A DNA stretch of 64,000 bases from Lewinellaceae bacterium (GTDB lineage Bacteria > Bacteroidota > Bacteroidia > Chitinophagales > Saprospiraceae), in NCBI GenBank assembly GCA_020636405.1, contig JACJXW010000008.1, forward strand, positions 310,001 to 374,000. Direction: 5' to 3'. A program made the position numbers and the translations under genes. Position 1 is the first letter of the stretch. Every line of letters starts with the position of its first letter. The notes below the pieces were generated by a model. It was not told the DNA's origin. It did no database searches and saw only the letters and a list, made by a program, of their open reading frames with translations. Of the stretch, positions 51,534-59,907 are shown in pieces.

Positions 51534-53054
51534 TTAAACAAACCTGCGCTTCAACGCCCGGAAGATCTTCCTCGAAAAGATCGCCACGATCAGCGCCACG
51601 CCCCCCAGCAAGCGGAAAGCCCCGGAGTGGTGCCCCAGCTCGCTGCCCATATAGCGCAGCGCCATCAGAGAAGAAAAGGCGACAATCAACGGGATGCTGA
51701 AATCTATCTCCGACTTAGACGCCGTGTGGCGTACCTCATGTAGCACCTCCAACGAAACCACCGGTTCTTTGCCCAGGCGCTCCACCAGTTCCACTACAAA
51801 CAGCGGAATCCCCTGGGTATTCTCCCAGACCCGGTTCAAAAACGCCTCATAATCCTCGATGCGGTCGGCAAAAGGCTGCGCCAGGCGAGACGCCAGCTCC
51901 AATGTTTCCGGGCGAGACAGCGGTTGGAGCTCGATACGCTCAAAGTTGGACAAGAACGTCGCATGCTCGATCTTGATGCGGCGCGCCGCGGCGATGATAT
52001 GAAAATGGTTCTTCAGCTTCTCCAGGATGCTCACCCCGTACTTCGTGATATCCGTCAGGTCGTCAAAAACCAAGGTGAACTCCTTCGGCTTCGTTGCATC
52101 GATCGCCAGTTCGCACAGCCGCTTGATGCTCTCCTTCGTGGCGATCCGCTCCAGTTCCTCGCGTTTCTCCACTTCCAGCAACAAGCGAAGCACCTCGTCC
52201 TTATCATCATCAAAAAGCGTGAGCAATAACCCTCCAAGAGTTTTCTTTGGCGACCGGAAGTCGTCCATCCGGATGATCCGCTCCCGGTGGTAGTTGTCCA
52301 GCAAATGTGACTTACCAATACCTTGCGACCCCAGCAGCAACACATTCACCCGCTTCTCACTCAGATCGTGCAATCTTTCCATTTCCCCCTTCCTTCCCAC
52401 ATGAAAGCTCGTCATGCCCCGTTTCGCCGGAAACACCAAAACCGGCTGCTGCCGGCGCAGCCGCTGCCATACCCGCCGCAGGACGTTCCGTTCCCGTTCG
52501 ATGCCGCGCACCGCCTGTCGCAGTTGCTGCTCGTCCACATGCAAATAGCGTTCCGTCGTCTGCTGGCTGCTATGCCCCAGCAGCTTCTGCACCACCCGGA
52601 TATCCTCTCCATTATTCGCAATTCGCGTAGCATAGTAATGCCGCAGCATATGCGGATTCACTGCATTATTGGTGTACTTCATAATCCGCCGGTAAACCGA
52701 CTTTCTGGAAAGATGCGCCTGATCACTTTGGCCGGAAGGCGGGAAAAGAAAAGCATCGGGGTCATTCCACTCCACCCCTTTCCCTTTCCTGCGGTAATTC
52801 GCATACGCCTCGATGATCCGGCTTGTAATGGGAATACGGCGAAACTTGTCCTTGGAATGCGCCCGTTTCTTCAAGCTGAACACCACCAACTGCTGCTCCA
52901 TGGGCCGCACATGCTTCACCTGCAGGCGCACCACTTCGGTGACCCGCAATCCGGCGTCCATCATCAATAAAGCGATCAACTGGTACTTGGCATTAGCGCG
53001 CGAAAGCAATAAATCCAGTTGCTGGCGAGTGGGCAGCTCGATGTTCGAAACCAT
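51534..53054 (-). CDS. Tyrosine recombinase catalytic domain fused to a P-loop ATPase and membrane tail
   Basis: A 506-residue protein. Residues 1-190 form a tyrosine recombinase catalytic domain with Arg 37 (GLRVTE), Lys 70, His 135 and Arg 138 (HMLRHYYA), His 161 (LLGHSS) and Tyr 170 (ERYLH), all present. The usual N-terminal core-binding domain is missing. Residues of about 215-430 are a STAND/AAA-like ATPase with Walker A GSQGIGKS (242-249) and TLVFDDLTD as Walker B. Two C-terminal hydrophobic segments may anchor it. This combination is unusual; the recombinase part may serve as a DNA-binding or regulated module rather than an integrase. It heads a three-gene unit with YdjM and TolC-like genes. 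Confidence 0.85.
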   Translation of the reverse strand: MVSNIELPTRQQLDLLLSRANAKYQLIALLMMDAGLRVTEVVRLQVKHVRPMEQQLVVFSLKKRAHSKDKFRRIPITSRIIEAYANYRRKGKGVEWNDPDAFLFPPSGQSDQAHLSRKSVYRRIMKYTNNAVNPHMLRHYYATRIANNGEDIRVVQKLLGHSSQQTTERYLHVDEQQLRQAVRGIERERNVLRRVWQRLRRQQPVLVFPAKRGMTSFHVGRKGEMERLHDLSEKRVNVLLLGSQGIGKSHLLDNYHRERIIRMDDFRSPKKTLGGLLLTLFDDDKDEVLRLLLEVEKREELERIATKESIKRLCELAIDATKPKEFTLVFDDLTDITKYGVSILEKLKNHFHIIAAARRIKIEHATFLSNFERIELQPLSRPETLELASRLAQPFADRIEDYEAFLNRVWENTQGIPLFVVELVERLGKEPVVSLEVLHEVRHTASKSEIDFSIPLIVAFSSLMALRYMGSELGHHSGAFRLLGGVALIVAIFSRKIFRALKRRFV

Positions 53055-53366
53055 AGCTTGAAATTTGTGTTCGCGCTACCCATTGGCGAGCAATCAATAT
53101 ACAGGAGTGACAGGGTAAAAGTCAACATTTCCGGATTTTGGCGAAAAAAGTTTTTCAGTACCGGGGGGTACGGGGGGGGGACAAAAAAGGCATTTTGTCC
53201 CCCAGCTGGATGAGGGTAAAGGGGGGCGGGATTTGGGCTTACTTCCGGCAAAATCCTGTCATTTTTGTGACAGGCTTGCTGAGATAACCAGCCTGCTTAC
53301 ATACTTTAAGAAATAGGATCAATTGGGTTTATCCTAAAATACCTATTTTCAGAAGACAAAAGCACC
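53055..53366. other. Intergenic G-rich region
   Basis: Between divergent genes. It contains a G-rich tract (53162-53180) and the 11-base perfect hairpin at 53176-53203. No ORF is convincing. It probably carries both promoters. Confidence 0.5.
53176..53203. other. Strong hairpin in the intergenic region
   Basis: GGGGGACAAAA (53176-53186) pairs perfectly with TTTTGTCCCCC (53193-53203) around a 6-base loop. It lies upstream of both flanking genes, so it is more likely a regulatory or recombination site than a terminator. Confidence 0.6.
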
Positions 53367-53603
53367 ATGAAAAAGATGGAACATCTGGAGCGCATAACGA
53401 TCGGCCCGGAGATCTGCCACGGCAAACCCTGCATCCGCGGCATGCGTTGGCCGGTGGAAGTCATTTTGGATCTGCTTGGTTCAGAAATGACGATTGAGGA
53501 CATCCTGGAGGATCATCCCGAGTTAGAGAAAGAAGATATCATAGCCGCTCTCAACTATGCCAGGTTACTCGTGTCCGGCCAAACCATAAAACCGGCAGCC
53601 TGA
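53367..53603 (+). CDS. DUF433 antitoxin
   Basis: A 78-residue DUF433 protein: RITIGPEICHGKPCIRGMR and VEVILDLLGSEMTIEDILEDHP followed by an EKEDIIAALNYA helix. DUF433 proteins are antitoxins for PIN-like DUF5615 toxins. The stop codon overlaps the ATG of a short toxin remnant (TGATG), the usual arrangement, but that toxin is truncated here. Confidence 0.88.
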   Translation: MKKMEHLERITIGPEICHGKPCIRGMRWPVEVILDLLGSEMTIEDILEDHPELEKEDIIAALNYARLLVSGQTIKPAA

Positions 53604-53848
53604 TGAAAGTGCTCTGTGATGTACACATAGCAAGAAAGGTAGTTCGTTTCTTTAAAGGCCAGAAACCCTACGCCGGCTCCGTATGCAAACATTTGCCCGT
53701 ATGCGCCTCCCACAATTTGGACACCCAGCAGCAGAAACAGTAGCAATAGGATGCCCATCCTCAGAAAAATCGGCACGCACCACCTGAACCAGGTGGCCAT
53801 GAAGGGTGAAGAGCCGCTTTCCGGTGCCGGCATCCCGTTTTTGGCCAT
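53555..53848 (-). CDS. Possible small membrane protein, probably truncated
   Basis: A 97-residue frame beginning MAKNGMPAPESG with two hydrophobic stretches (IFLRMGILLLLFLLLGVQIV and YGQMFAYGAGVGFLAF). It reads across the junction where the toxin remnant loses homology, so its true coding part may be only the first 65 residues (53650-53848). The DUF433 cassette may have inserted in it. Weak evidence. Confidence 0.35.
   Translation of the reverse strand: MAKNGMPAPESGSSPFMATWFRWCVPIFLRMGILLLLFLLLGVQIVGGAYGQMFAYGAGVGFLAFKETNYLSCYVYITEHFHQAAGFMVWPDTSNLA
53603..53743 (+). pseudogene. Truncated DUF5615 PIN-like toxin
   Basis: ATG at 53603 opens MKVLCDVHIARKVVRFFK, which matches the N-terminus of DUF5615 toxins including the acidic DVHI. 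After about 18 residues similarity ends and the frame stops at 53743, so most of the catalytic domain is missing. The DUF433 antitoxin is thus an orphan. Confidence 0.65.
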
Positions 53849-53959
53849 TTCGGCCTAATTACCCGTTGGAATCAATAAGGATTATCACGATGCAGTGGCC
53901 AGGCTTTGCCAAAATCAGCGAGATACCTTAAATTCGGAATTCAACTAAAGGAAGGCCGA

Positions 53960-54088
53960 ATGAAGCAAACGCGCTTACTCTTACTATTTATGACAGGGCT
54001 ATTCGCTCAGCTCCCTGCCGGGTTTGAAACCTGCCTTTTACCCTGTGTCCTACTGGGTTATTATCTACACATGAGCTTTTTCAATTGA
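53960..54088 (+). pseudogene. Signal-peptide fragment
   Basis: A 42-codon frame starting MKQTRLLLLFMTGLFAQLPAG, a good signal peptide, stops soon after. It looks like the 5' remnant of a secreted protein gene. Confidence 0.35.
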
Positions 54089-54123
54089 ATAGAAATTGTT
54101 GTAAATTTGTTAAACACCAGAAA

Positions 54124-54435
54124 ATGATGACTGTAATGATAAAAGACGATAAAGGGCGTGAGCTTCACGATAAGGTTACCCGAGGAGAAAAGCTTTCTGA
54201 AGAAGAAAACCAGCAATTGGAAAATTGGTATGCCCAGCAGGACAAGATGGAAGCGGAAGGCCACCAGGACGCTATCCAGGAAAGCCTCTTTCCTGGCCTG
54301 CAATCTCAAATTGAAGCGGCACTGGCGCAGCTGGTAAAATTAACCGGCAGGATACAAAAAGTAGCCGCAGAAAATGAGAGGCTCCGTAATGAGAATGCGG
54401 CGTTGCTCCAAAGATTATCCCAGAGAGTCAACTGA
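54124..54435 (+). CDS. Coiled-coil hypothetical protein with shifted tail
   Basis: From ATG 54124 the protein has about 103 residues: MMTVMIKDDKGRELHDKV, then EKLSEEENQQLENWYAQQDK and a C-terminal coiled coil. A second coiled-coil stretch (LNEQLAELTEEQQRLL) occurs in another frame right after the stop (54431-54528), so a frameshift has probably shortened the gene. Its function is unknown; small proteins of this type occur beside toxin-antitoxin genes in Bacteroidota. Confidence 0.6.
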   Translation: MMTVMIKDDKGRELHDKVTRGEKLSEEENQQLENWYAQQDKMEAEGHQDAIQESLFPGLQSQIEAALAQLVKLTGRIQKVAAENERLRNENAALLQRLSQRVN

Positions 54436-54682
54436 ATGAACAACTGGCTGAACTCACAGAAGAGCAGCAACGGTTGCTGGAAGAGCAGCAAAGATTGTTG
54501 AAACTACTTTTGAGGGATAAAGGGTAGCAAAGTGAATATGAGGAAAATCCAGGCCGAGAAACCATTAGAGCACCATTTGGAGGTCAATTTTTGATCTGCA
54601 AAGGCCTGCCGTAATTGACATCTCCTATCCGGGAGGAATAAGTTAGCTTATCCCAGCCCATCTACTGCTCCTTATCTCTGGT

Positions 54683-54886
54683 TCACTCCCACTCCTCCTG
54701 CCCCTGCAACTGCTCCTTCGAGCGCCGCACTCTCGGCCGAGGCATATCCGCCCGCATGATACTATCGAATTGTTCCCGGGAAAGCCGTGGGCGGGTTGCT
54801 TCCGGAGGCGGGGACGGGCAAGCCATCAAGAAGGACAACAATAAGAAAAAGGCAAACAACCCGGAGAAACAAAGTACACTTTTCAT
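54683..54886 (-). CDS. Small lipoprotein with KEQLQ tail
   Basis: A 67-residue protein with a lipoprotein signal (LLLSFLMAC, Cys 23). The mature part is short and ends SKEQLQGQEEWE, the same KEQLQ motif that is repeated in the neighbouring 110-residue lipoprotein. Function unknown. Confidence 0.6.
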   Translation of the reverse strand: MKSVLCFSGLFAFFLLLSFLMACPSPPPEATRPRLSREQFDSIMRADMPRPRVRRSKEQLQGQEEWE

Positions 54887-54982
54887 TGGCCAAACATTTG
54901 AAGATGGAGCATAGAGGAGGAGCTGTCAAGTCCCGGAAAGACGGGAAGCAGGCCCGGCCCACTTCCCCTCTCCAGGCAGCGA

Positions 54983-55315
54983 TCAAGGGGAGCAGCCCAG
55001 GCAACGGCCCGGGTCAGAATCCCCCTGCAGCTGTTCCTTTAGCGGGAAAACCGGAGGAGGCGCCCCGGGCGGCAAAGGGCGGCAACCCGGGCAACCCTGG
55101 CGGGACTCCTCCTGATCCTGCAGCTGCTCTTTCCCCATCACGTCCAGCGTAAGGCCACCCGGTACCGGCCGGCAGGAAAGGCAGTCCTCCTCATTTTGCA
55201 GTTGTTCCTTCAACGGCAGGGCAGCCGGCGGCTGCAAATCAAAGAAAGCGTCCTCGCTACAAGCAGCAAGGGTGGCGGCCAGCGCGAAGGCCGCCAGGAA
55301 GGTTGTAGTTTTCAT
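54983..55315 (-). CDS. Lipoprotein with three KEQLQ-Cys repeats
   Basis: A 110-residue lipoprotein (lipobox LAAC, Cys 19). The mature part has three units of KEQLQ followed by an acidic stretch and a CxxC-P motif: CLSCRP, CPGCRP and CLGCSP. The repeats suggest metal binding or disulphide formation at the outer membrane. The neighbour at 54683-54886 has one KEQLQ unit without the cysteines. No family is recognised. Confidence 0.65.
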   Translation of the reverse strand: MKTTTFLAAFALAATLAACSEDAFFDLQPPAALPLKEQLQNEEDCLSCRPVPGGLTLDVMGKEQLQDQEESRQGCPGCRPLPPGAPPPVFPLKEQLQGDSDPGRCLGCSP

Positions 55316-55876
55316 AGCACAAATAGTTAGTAAAACAAAAAAGGCAGCCCCGAGAGGCTGCCGGTAAAGAAATTCGCAAAGGGTAGCTGAATAAATCTGT
55401 CTTTTGGAACTGAGGTTAGCCTGAATGCTTTTGTTTTTTACGCCCTTTTTCCTTGATGAAAAAGGGCCAAAAAATCAAGGCTGTAGAGCGATTTGGATAG
55501 TACTAAGGCTGAATTTTTCACCAGCGCGGCCCAAGCCGTTCGCACGAAAGGCCAATGGTTTTGTCTGAGTTGCCTGGTTATTGGGAGATACTTTAAGGCG
55601 GAGCATTGCCATTGGGGCTCACTTTTGGGCAGCTTAGCGGCCCTGGAGAAAATTCAGCCTAAGTACAATAAACCAAATCCCTCTAAGGCCAGTCGGCTTA
55701 CCAAGCCCGGCCTACCCGTGGCTGCCACACAGTTGGACATCCATGTCAAAGAACCTGAAACCCCAGAAAGGCGCAGGCTCTTTTTTCAATCAGGAAAAGA
55801 AAAAAAGAACGGGCAGCCGTTTCCTGGAAACAGCTACCCGTTGCGCCCGCAATATACACGAAAAGTGTACAGTTTG
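55316..55876. other. Intergenic region with hairpins, no clear gene
   Basis: Contains GGCAGCC-ccgaga-GGCTGCC (about 55347-55366) just upstream of the lipoprotein gene and another stem near 55815-55845 (cgggcagc...gctacccg). Short ORFs are of low quality. It appears to be eroded intergenic DNA. Confidence 0.5.
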
Positions 55877-56386
55877 TCAATTATTTGATTGCAAAACTTT
55901 CATTTCGAACCGGAAGCCCGGTTCCTGCAGCAGGCAATCCAGGTAACGTTCCGACAGCAACACCACGGCAAAAAAGCGGTTGCCCGGCAATCGGCCGGTA
56001 CTGCTATTATCGAAAGCGATGGGGCAGGAGCAGGGCGGATCCGCCCACACCCCGATGGGCAAGACGGAAGAAAAAACCGGCTCCAGCGGCGATTCCACGG
56101 CCAGCAAGCCGGAGGCCCTGTCCAGCAAAACGATGAAGCCCTCCCAGCCCGGGCAGGGCGTCGAAGCCTGTTGCCCCTCCGGCAGGTAGCACCATATCCC
56201 GTCGCTATCAGGTTGGATGTTGAGGCTGAGGAAGCAGGAGTCCAGGTTGAAATAGCCTTTCACCAGCAGGGTGTCCGGCGGATGGGTGCAGGAGTGGGGG
56301 AGTGGGGGCGTTGGGACGTTCGGTGGGGGCTTTTGGCAGGCGGGAAGGGCGAGGCCTAGAAAAAGGAGGAAGGTTTGGGTTCTCAT
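55877..56386 (-). CDS. Lipoprotein of unknown function
   Basis: A 169-residue protein with a lipoprotein signal ending LALPAC (Cys 17), then a Pro-rich spacer. The mature domain has several cysteines (CTH, DSC, WCYLP, CPGW, CSCP) and is beta-rich. It resembles the 190-residue lipoprotein downstream in layout, so both may be paralogous surface proteins. Confidence 0.6.
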   Translation of the reverse strand: MRTQTFLLFLGLALPACQKPPPNVPTPPLPHSCTHPPDTLLVKGYFNLDSCFLSLNIQPDSDGIWCYLPEGQQASTPCPGWEGFIVLLDRASGLLAVESPLEPVFSSVLPIGVWADPPCSCPIAFDNSSTGRLPGNRFFAVVLLSERYLDCLLQEPGFRFEMKVLQSNN

Positions 56387-56569
56387 AGTATACGGGATTT
56401 GGAGATTAGGTAAGTTTTGGGAATTAGGTTTTTGGATTTTGGAGAGTGCAAAGGGAAGTCGGAAGTGCGAATTCGGAAGTCGGAAGCGACCGAAGGGAGT
56501 CCCGCCTCCGTCACCGGCGGGCGAAAGCCCGTACCGACGAAGGAGGCCGGGATGCGAAGGCGGAAAACC

Positions 56570-57142
56570 TCAATGGTGGCTATCGTTTCCCAATGCCAGC
56601 GGCTGGCGGGCAATGATGCGGAAGTGTATCCGCTTACCCGCGGCGCACTCCCAGAAGCCCGGCGGCCACACCACCCGGTACTCGCTCACCTCATCGTGGC
56701 CGATAAAGAGGAAGGTGCGCTCCGGCGGCGGGCAGCCCTCCACCCGGAAGAACGCCCGGGCAGAGCACCACGCCCCAATCCCTGGCGCCTGGATGCGGAG
56801 CACCTTCAGGAAGCCGAGGCCCACATGGCGGACGATCGTGCTGTCGATGCTGAACGATAGAGCAGGGGAGGAGAGGGGCCGGCTCTGGCAATTCACCTCC
56901 AGCACCCCCGCATCAAAATCCACCCACCCCTCGTAGACGAACTGGCAGGGGTCGATGCAATTGGTGCCCGGCACCATATCCGGCGGGTCATACTCCGGAT
57001 GCGGGCAGGCCGCCGAGGCCGTCGGCGTATCCACCCGGACAAGCGGCGCGGCGCCCGGATTATCCGGTAGTTCGTCCAGGGACGCGCCCTTCTGGCAGGA
57101 CAGGAAAAACAATGGCAGAAGAAAGATCAAAACAGTTTTCAT
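56570..57142 (-). CDS. Lipoprotein of unknown function
   Basis: A 190-residue protein with lipoprotein signal MKTVLIFLLPLFFLSC (Cys 16). The mature part has conserved-looking Cys pairs (NCIDPC) and a domain ending HFRIIARQPLALGN. It lies 3 bases after the small secreted protein gene in the same direction, so they are probably cotranscribed. No family is recognised. Confidence 0.65.
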   Translation of the reverse strand: MKTVLIFLLPLFFLSCQKGASLDELPDNPGAAPLVRVDTPTASAACPHPEYDPPDMVPGTNCIDPCQFVYEGWVDFDAGVLEVNCQSRPLSSPALSFSIDSTIVRHVGLGFLKVLRIQAPGIGAWCSARAFFRVEGCPPPERTFLFIGHDEVSEYRVVWPPGFWECAAGKRIHFRIIARQPLALGNDSHH

Positions 57143-57145
57143 AGC

Positions 57146-57595
57146 TTAGTAATTTTGGGTTTCATGCAGCACGCAAGCCGCAGCGTATTCTATATTCACC
57201 TCTAACCGGCGGGCGTCAATCTTCAGCAGGGAAGGCTGCTGCTGGTCGAACACCACCACGTAGTACCAGCCCTGGTACACCACCGGCACCGTGACGTGCA
57301 TCCCCCGGCAGAAGCCTTTAAACAGGAAATACAGCGGCCCCTCTTCCCTTTCCCGGAAATAGATGCAAAACGGATAAGCGCCCATCGGCTTGAAGAAAGG
57401 CGCCAGCTGGCGGAACTGGTGGAAACCATAATCCTTCAGCTGTACAACCGCCTCGCCCCGTTGCAGGCAGCGGGCGCCCTCGAAGAGCTGAAGGACATTG
57501 GTGGTGACGGGGATCTTATCTTCAGAAGAAAAAGGCTGCTGTCCATAGCCGGCCAGGGCCAGGAGGCAGAGCAGGAAGAAACAGGAGGTTTTCAT
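57146..57595 (-). CDS. Small secreted protein of unknown function
   Basis: A 149-residue protein with a signal peptide (MKTSCFFLLCLLALAGYGQ). The mature part is beta-rich, with YFLFKGFCRGMHVTVPVVYQG in the middle. It heads a run of three small exported-protein genes on the minus strand. Function unknown. Confidence 0.65.
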   Translation of the reverse strand: MKTSCFFLLCLLALAGYGQQPFSSEDKIPVTTNVLQLFEGARCLQRGEAVVQLKDYGFHQFRQLAPFFKPMGAYPFCIYFREREEGPLYFLFKGFCRGMHVTVPVVYQGWYYVVVFDQQQPSLLKIDARRLEVNIEYAAACVLHETQNY

Positions 57596-57867
57596 AGTGA
57601 TAGCTTGAGTGCGTTAAAGAATGATCTTCAACACCTCTAACTGTTTTCCGGGAGGGAAGATAGGGGGAATTAGCGAACCACCTGTTTGACATTGTTTTTG
57701 ACGTCATAATAATTTAGTGGAGAGCATACGTGAGAAGCCCGAAAAATTCAGGCACTTTTTGTCAATGAGGTTTGTTTTAAGAGCAATTGTATCTACTTTA
57801 ATATTTCCCTATCTTAACCCAAAAGACAGCATGAAAATAGTCGATATCAATAGAAACCTGGTGGGCA

Positions 57868-57965
57868 TTGCTCAGTCAGCTGAGCGCCGAAAACCGTCTG
57901 GAACTGGCATCTCGGCTGATCAACTCCCTTAAGGCCTCTGAACCGGAAGAAAGGGAGGAAAACGG
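57868..57965 (+). pseudogene. Antitoxin (addiction-module) fragment
   Basis: The frame reads LSQLSAENRLELASRLINSL, typical of small addiction-module antitoxins, then loses meaning. The upstream start (MKIVDINRNLVG at 57831) is in another frame, so it is frameshifted and truncated at the junction with the FGE fragment. Confidence 0.5.
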
Positions 57966-57974
57966 CGCATCGGA

Positions 57975-58045
57975 GTTCTGCGAGCCCCCGCGCAAAATAC
58001 GGTACGAACCCGATTCCGGCCCAATTGGGTTTTCAATAGTTACTT
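57975..58045 (-). pseudogene. FGE-domain fragment ending at the variable-region border
   Basis: The minus strand reads ENPIGPESGSYRILRGGS, homologous to NPIGPDSGSVRVLRGGS in the 886-residue protein. Similarity stops exactly after GGS, where the variable region would begin. It is a remnant of another FGE gene. Confidence 0.65.
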
Positions 58046-58113
58046 TAGCCTTGGTAATCGCCTTCATCCATAAAAGATTAAGCCCCCGGCAGCACCCCGC
58101 CGGGAGCCATGCA

Positions 58114-58668
58114 CTACAGCAACCGCCCCTGTAATGGCGGCGCCGGGCACCACAGCCAGCACTGCCCCCCTACCCCGCTGAGGCAAGAGAACCGGCCAGC
58201 CAGCGGCCCGCACCAAGCCCGCCAAGCCTCAGCCGCCCCGGCCGGCAGCGGCGCCAGGACAAACACCGGCACGCCCAGCCCCAGGGCAAAAGCCACCGAG
58301 CCCCAGGAGCCCGAGCCATGGCCCGCAAACTGGCGGGAAACGCGGACAGCCCCCGGGCACGGCCCACCGGGGAACGCCACCAGGCAGCCCCGCCCAGCAG
58401 CCACCGCCCGCACCAGCGCCGCTGAACGCGCCGGCACCGCAAACGCCCCGGAGCCAAAAGCCGACGCCCGAAACACCTGAGCCGATGGGCGAGCCGCCCG
58501 CACCGCCGCGTCAACCCCCGAAGCGCAGCCCACCAAGGCCGAGCAAGCCGATGGGAGAGCCGCCGCCAGCTGGCCCGGCAGAGAAGCCGGGGACGAAGAA
58601 GCAGACCGCGAGCCGGAGAAGCCCACCGTGGAAAAGGAAGAAACAGTAGAAACGATAGAAGACAACAT
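58114..58668 (-). CDS. SLOG/DprA-like protein in very GC-rich DNA
   Basis: From the ATG at 58668 (an upstream in-frame ATG is at 58728) the protein has FSGSRS near residue 16, GCASGVDAAVR near 47 and GRGCLVAFPGGPCPG near 90, then GSWGSVAFALGLGVPV. This matches the GSR...GxxxGVD pattern of the SLOG/DprA superfamily seen on mobile elements. It is extremely Ala/Gly/Ser-rich and its GC content is far above its surroundings, which points to horizontal origin. SLOG proteins may bind or process nucleotides or DNA. The opposite-strand ORFs are Pro/Ala-rich and less credible. Confidence 0.55.
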   Translation of the reverse strand: MLSSIVSTVSSFSTVGFSGSRSASSSPASLPGQLAAALPSACSALVGCASGVDAAVRAARPSAQVFRASAFGSGAFAVPARSAALVRAVAAGRGCLVAFPGGPCPGAVRVSRQFAGHGSGSWGSVAFALGLGVPVFVLAPLPAGAAEAWRAWCGPLAGRFSCLSGVGGQCWLWCPAPPLQGRLL

Positions 58669-58854
58669 GATAGAAAGGATGACAGCGCGGGAAGAGCAGC
58701 ACGCACCCGCCGGCCCGAGCGCCGACACAGCCAGCAGGCACTGCAGCCTTACTGCCGAAGCGAGCCGCTGCCATGGCGGAGCGCCCGCAGCCGCGGAAGC
58801 GAGCGCGCCCCTCCCCTAGCCTACCCAAGCGAGCTGCACAAGGCGAGGACGTAC

Positions 58855-58910
58855 GGCCATGGCAAGCGCCGAGCGAGGCAGTAACTTGCAGGGGCTGCTG
58901 GCTGTGTGGT
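58855..58910. repeat. 56-base direct repeat, copy 1
   Basis: ggccatggcaagcgccgagc ... ctggctgtgtggt recurs at 59908-59963 with few changes. The two copies bracket the KfrA-like gene and its operator region, about 1.05 kb apart. Confidence 0.8.
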
Positions 58911-59019
58911 TAGACAACCGCAAGAGAAGCCCTCTTTCCGGGAGACGCAACGTTGTTGTTGGAAGGATACGGGGAGAAGCAGATGGACCTTCTTCACTTC
59001 AACTCACATGGGGTTCAGT

Positions 59020-59724
59020 TCAGCCCTTTTCGTCTCTTCTTTCAGATAATCTAGAAACCAATTTCTTCAACTCATCAAACTCAGCGCGCAGATCTCCCTG
59101 CGCATCCCTCTGACTCTCCTGCACCGCAATGCGGGCTAAATGCTGAGCACGTTCTTCCTGAAGCTCCATCACCTTTTGCAGCAATTCCTCCTTTTGCGCC
59201 CCTTGCTGCTCATAGCGTACCTCCCAATCTGCGGCCTTCTCTCGCAACCTTTCATTCTCCGCCTGCCCAGTTGCCAGTGCCTGAGCCATCTTCTCCGCAA
59301 GCTGTTGCTGCTCGGCAAGCTGCTCTTGAGCCGTCTGTAGATTGATTGTCAGCTCCTCATTAGCTTTCCTGGCGAGGGCCAGGTCACTCTTCGCAGCATT
59401 CAGCAGTTCCTCTAGGGAAACCGCCTGTTCTTTAGCCTCCCCCTCCGCTTTAGTCAGCTCGCCCAGGAGTTTCGCGAAGAACTTACCCAACTGCCCGTAA
59501 CTATACTGGTGAAGCGCCCGCTGGCTACTGTACTTGAGGTCCATCAACCTACGCTCATCCAGTTCCAATTCAAGCAGGTCGTAGTTGACCAGCTCTACGC
59601 CTATATCATCGAAGCGTTCAAACGGGAGCGTTGATTTGAGTTGAGATACCCGCCCTTTACTAATGCCTTTAATATCTGCGTATTCGCTGGCGGATATGTA
59701 CCGGGTGCCGTCTATGGTGCGCAT
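59020..59724 (-). CDS. KfrA-like coiled-coil DNA-binding protein
   Basis: A 234-residue protein. The N-terminus (YISASEYADIKGISKGRVSQL, about 9-29) looks like a helix-turn-helix. The rest (about 90-230) is one long coiled coil rich in Glu, Gln and Ala. This is the layout of KfrA-type plasmid or mobile-element proteins that bind DNA and regulate their own genes. Two direct repeats upstream (59755-59786) could be its operator. It is bracketed by 56-base direct repeats. Confidence 0.7.
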   Translation of the reverse strand: MRTIDGTRYISASEYADIKGISKGRVSQLKSTLPFERFDDIGVELVNYDLLELELDERRLMDLKYSSQRALHQYSYGQLGKFFAKLLGELTKAEGEAKEQAVSLEELLNAAKSDLALARKANEELTINLQTAQEQLAEQQQLAEKMAQALATGQAENERLREKAADWEVRYEQQGAQKEELLQKVMELQEERAQHLARIAVQESQRDAQGDLRAEFDELKKLVSRLSERRDEKG

Positions 59725-59754
59725 GTTACTGCTTTTTTAGTTAGTGCAAGATAA

Positions 59755-59786
59755 CTATTAAACTTTAATTTAGCTATTAAACTTTA
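59755..59786. promoter_or_regulatory. Tandem operator candidate upstream of the KfrA-like gene
   Basis: CTATTAAACTTTA occurs at 59755-59767 and 59774-59786, start to start 19 bases, close to two helical turns. Such spacing fits cooperative binding by the KfrA-like protein. Confidence 0.55.
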
Positions 59787-59907
59787 GCACAACAAAAAAT
59801 TAAATCTTCTTTTACAGAGACCTATGTGCCTGCCGGCAGGAGCGGCAAAGAGGGCTTTTGCCCTCCAGTTAGTTTGAAAGCAGCCTCTGAGTGGGTGCAC
59901 CACGCGT

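Noticed and set aside
58109..58828. Plus-strand Pro/Ala-rich ORFs opposite the SLOG-like gene
   Set aside because: They have low-complexity composition without motifs, whereas the minus frame shows GSRS and GVD motifs of a known superfamily.
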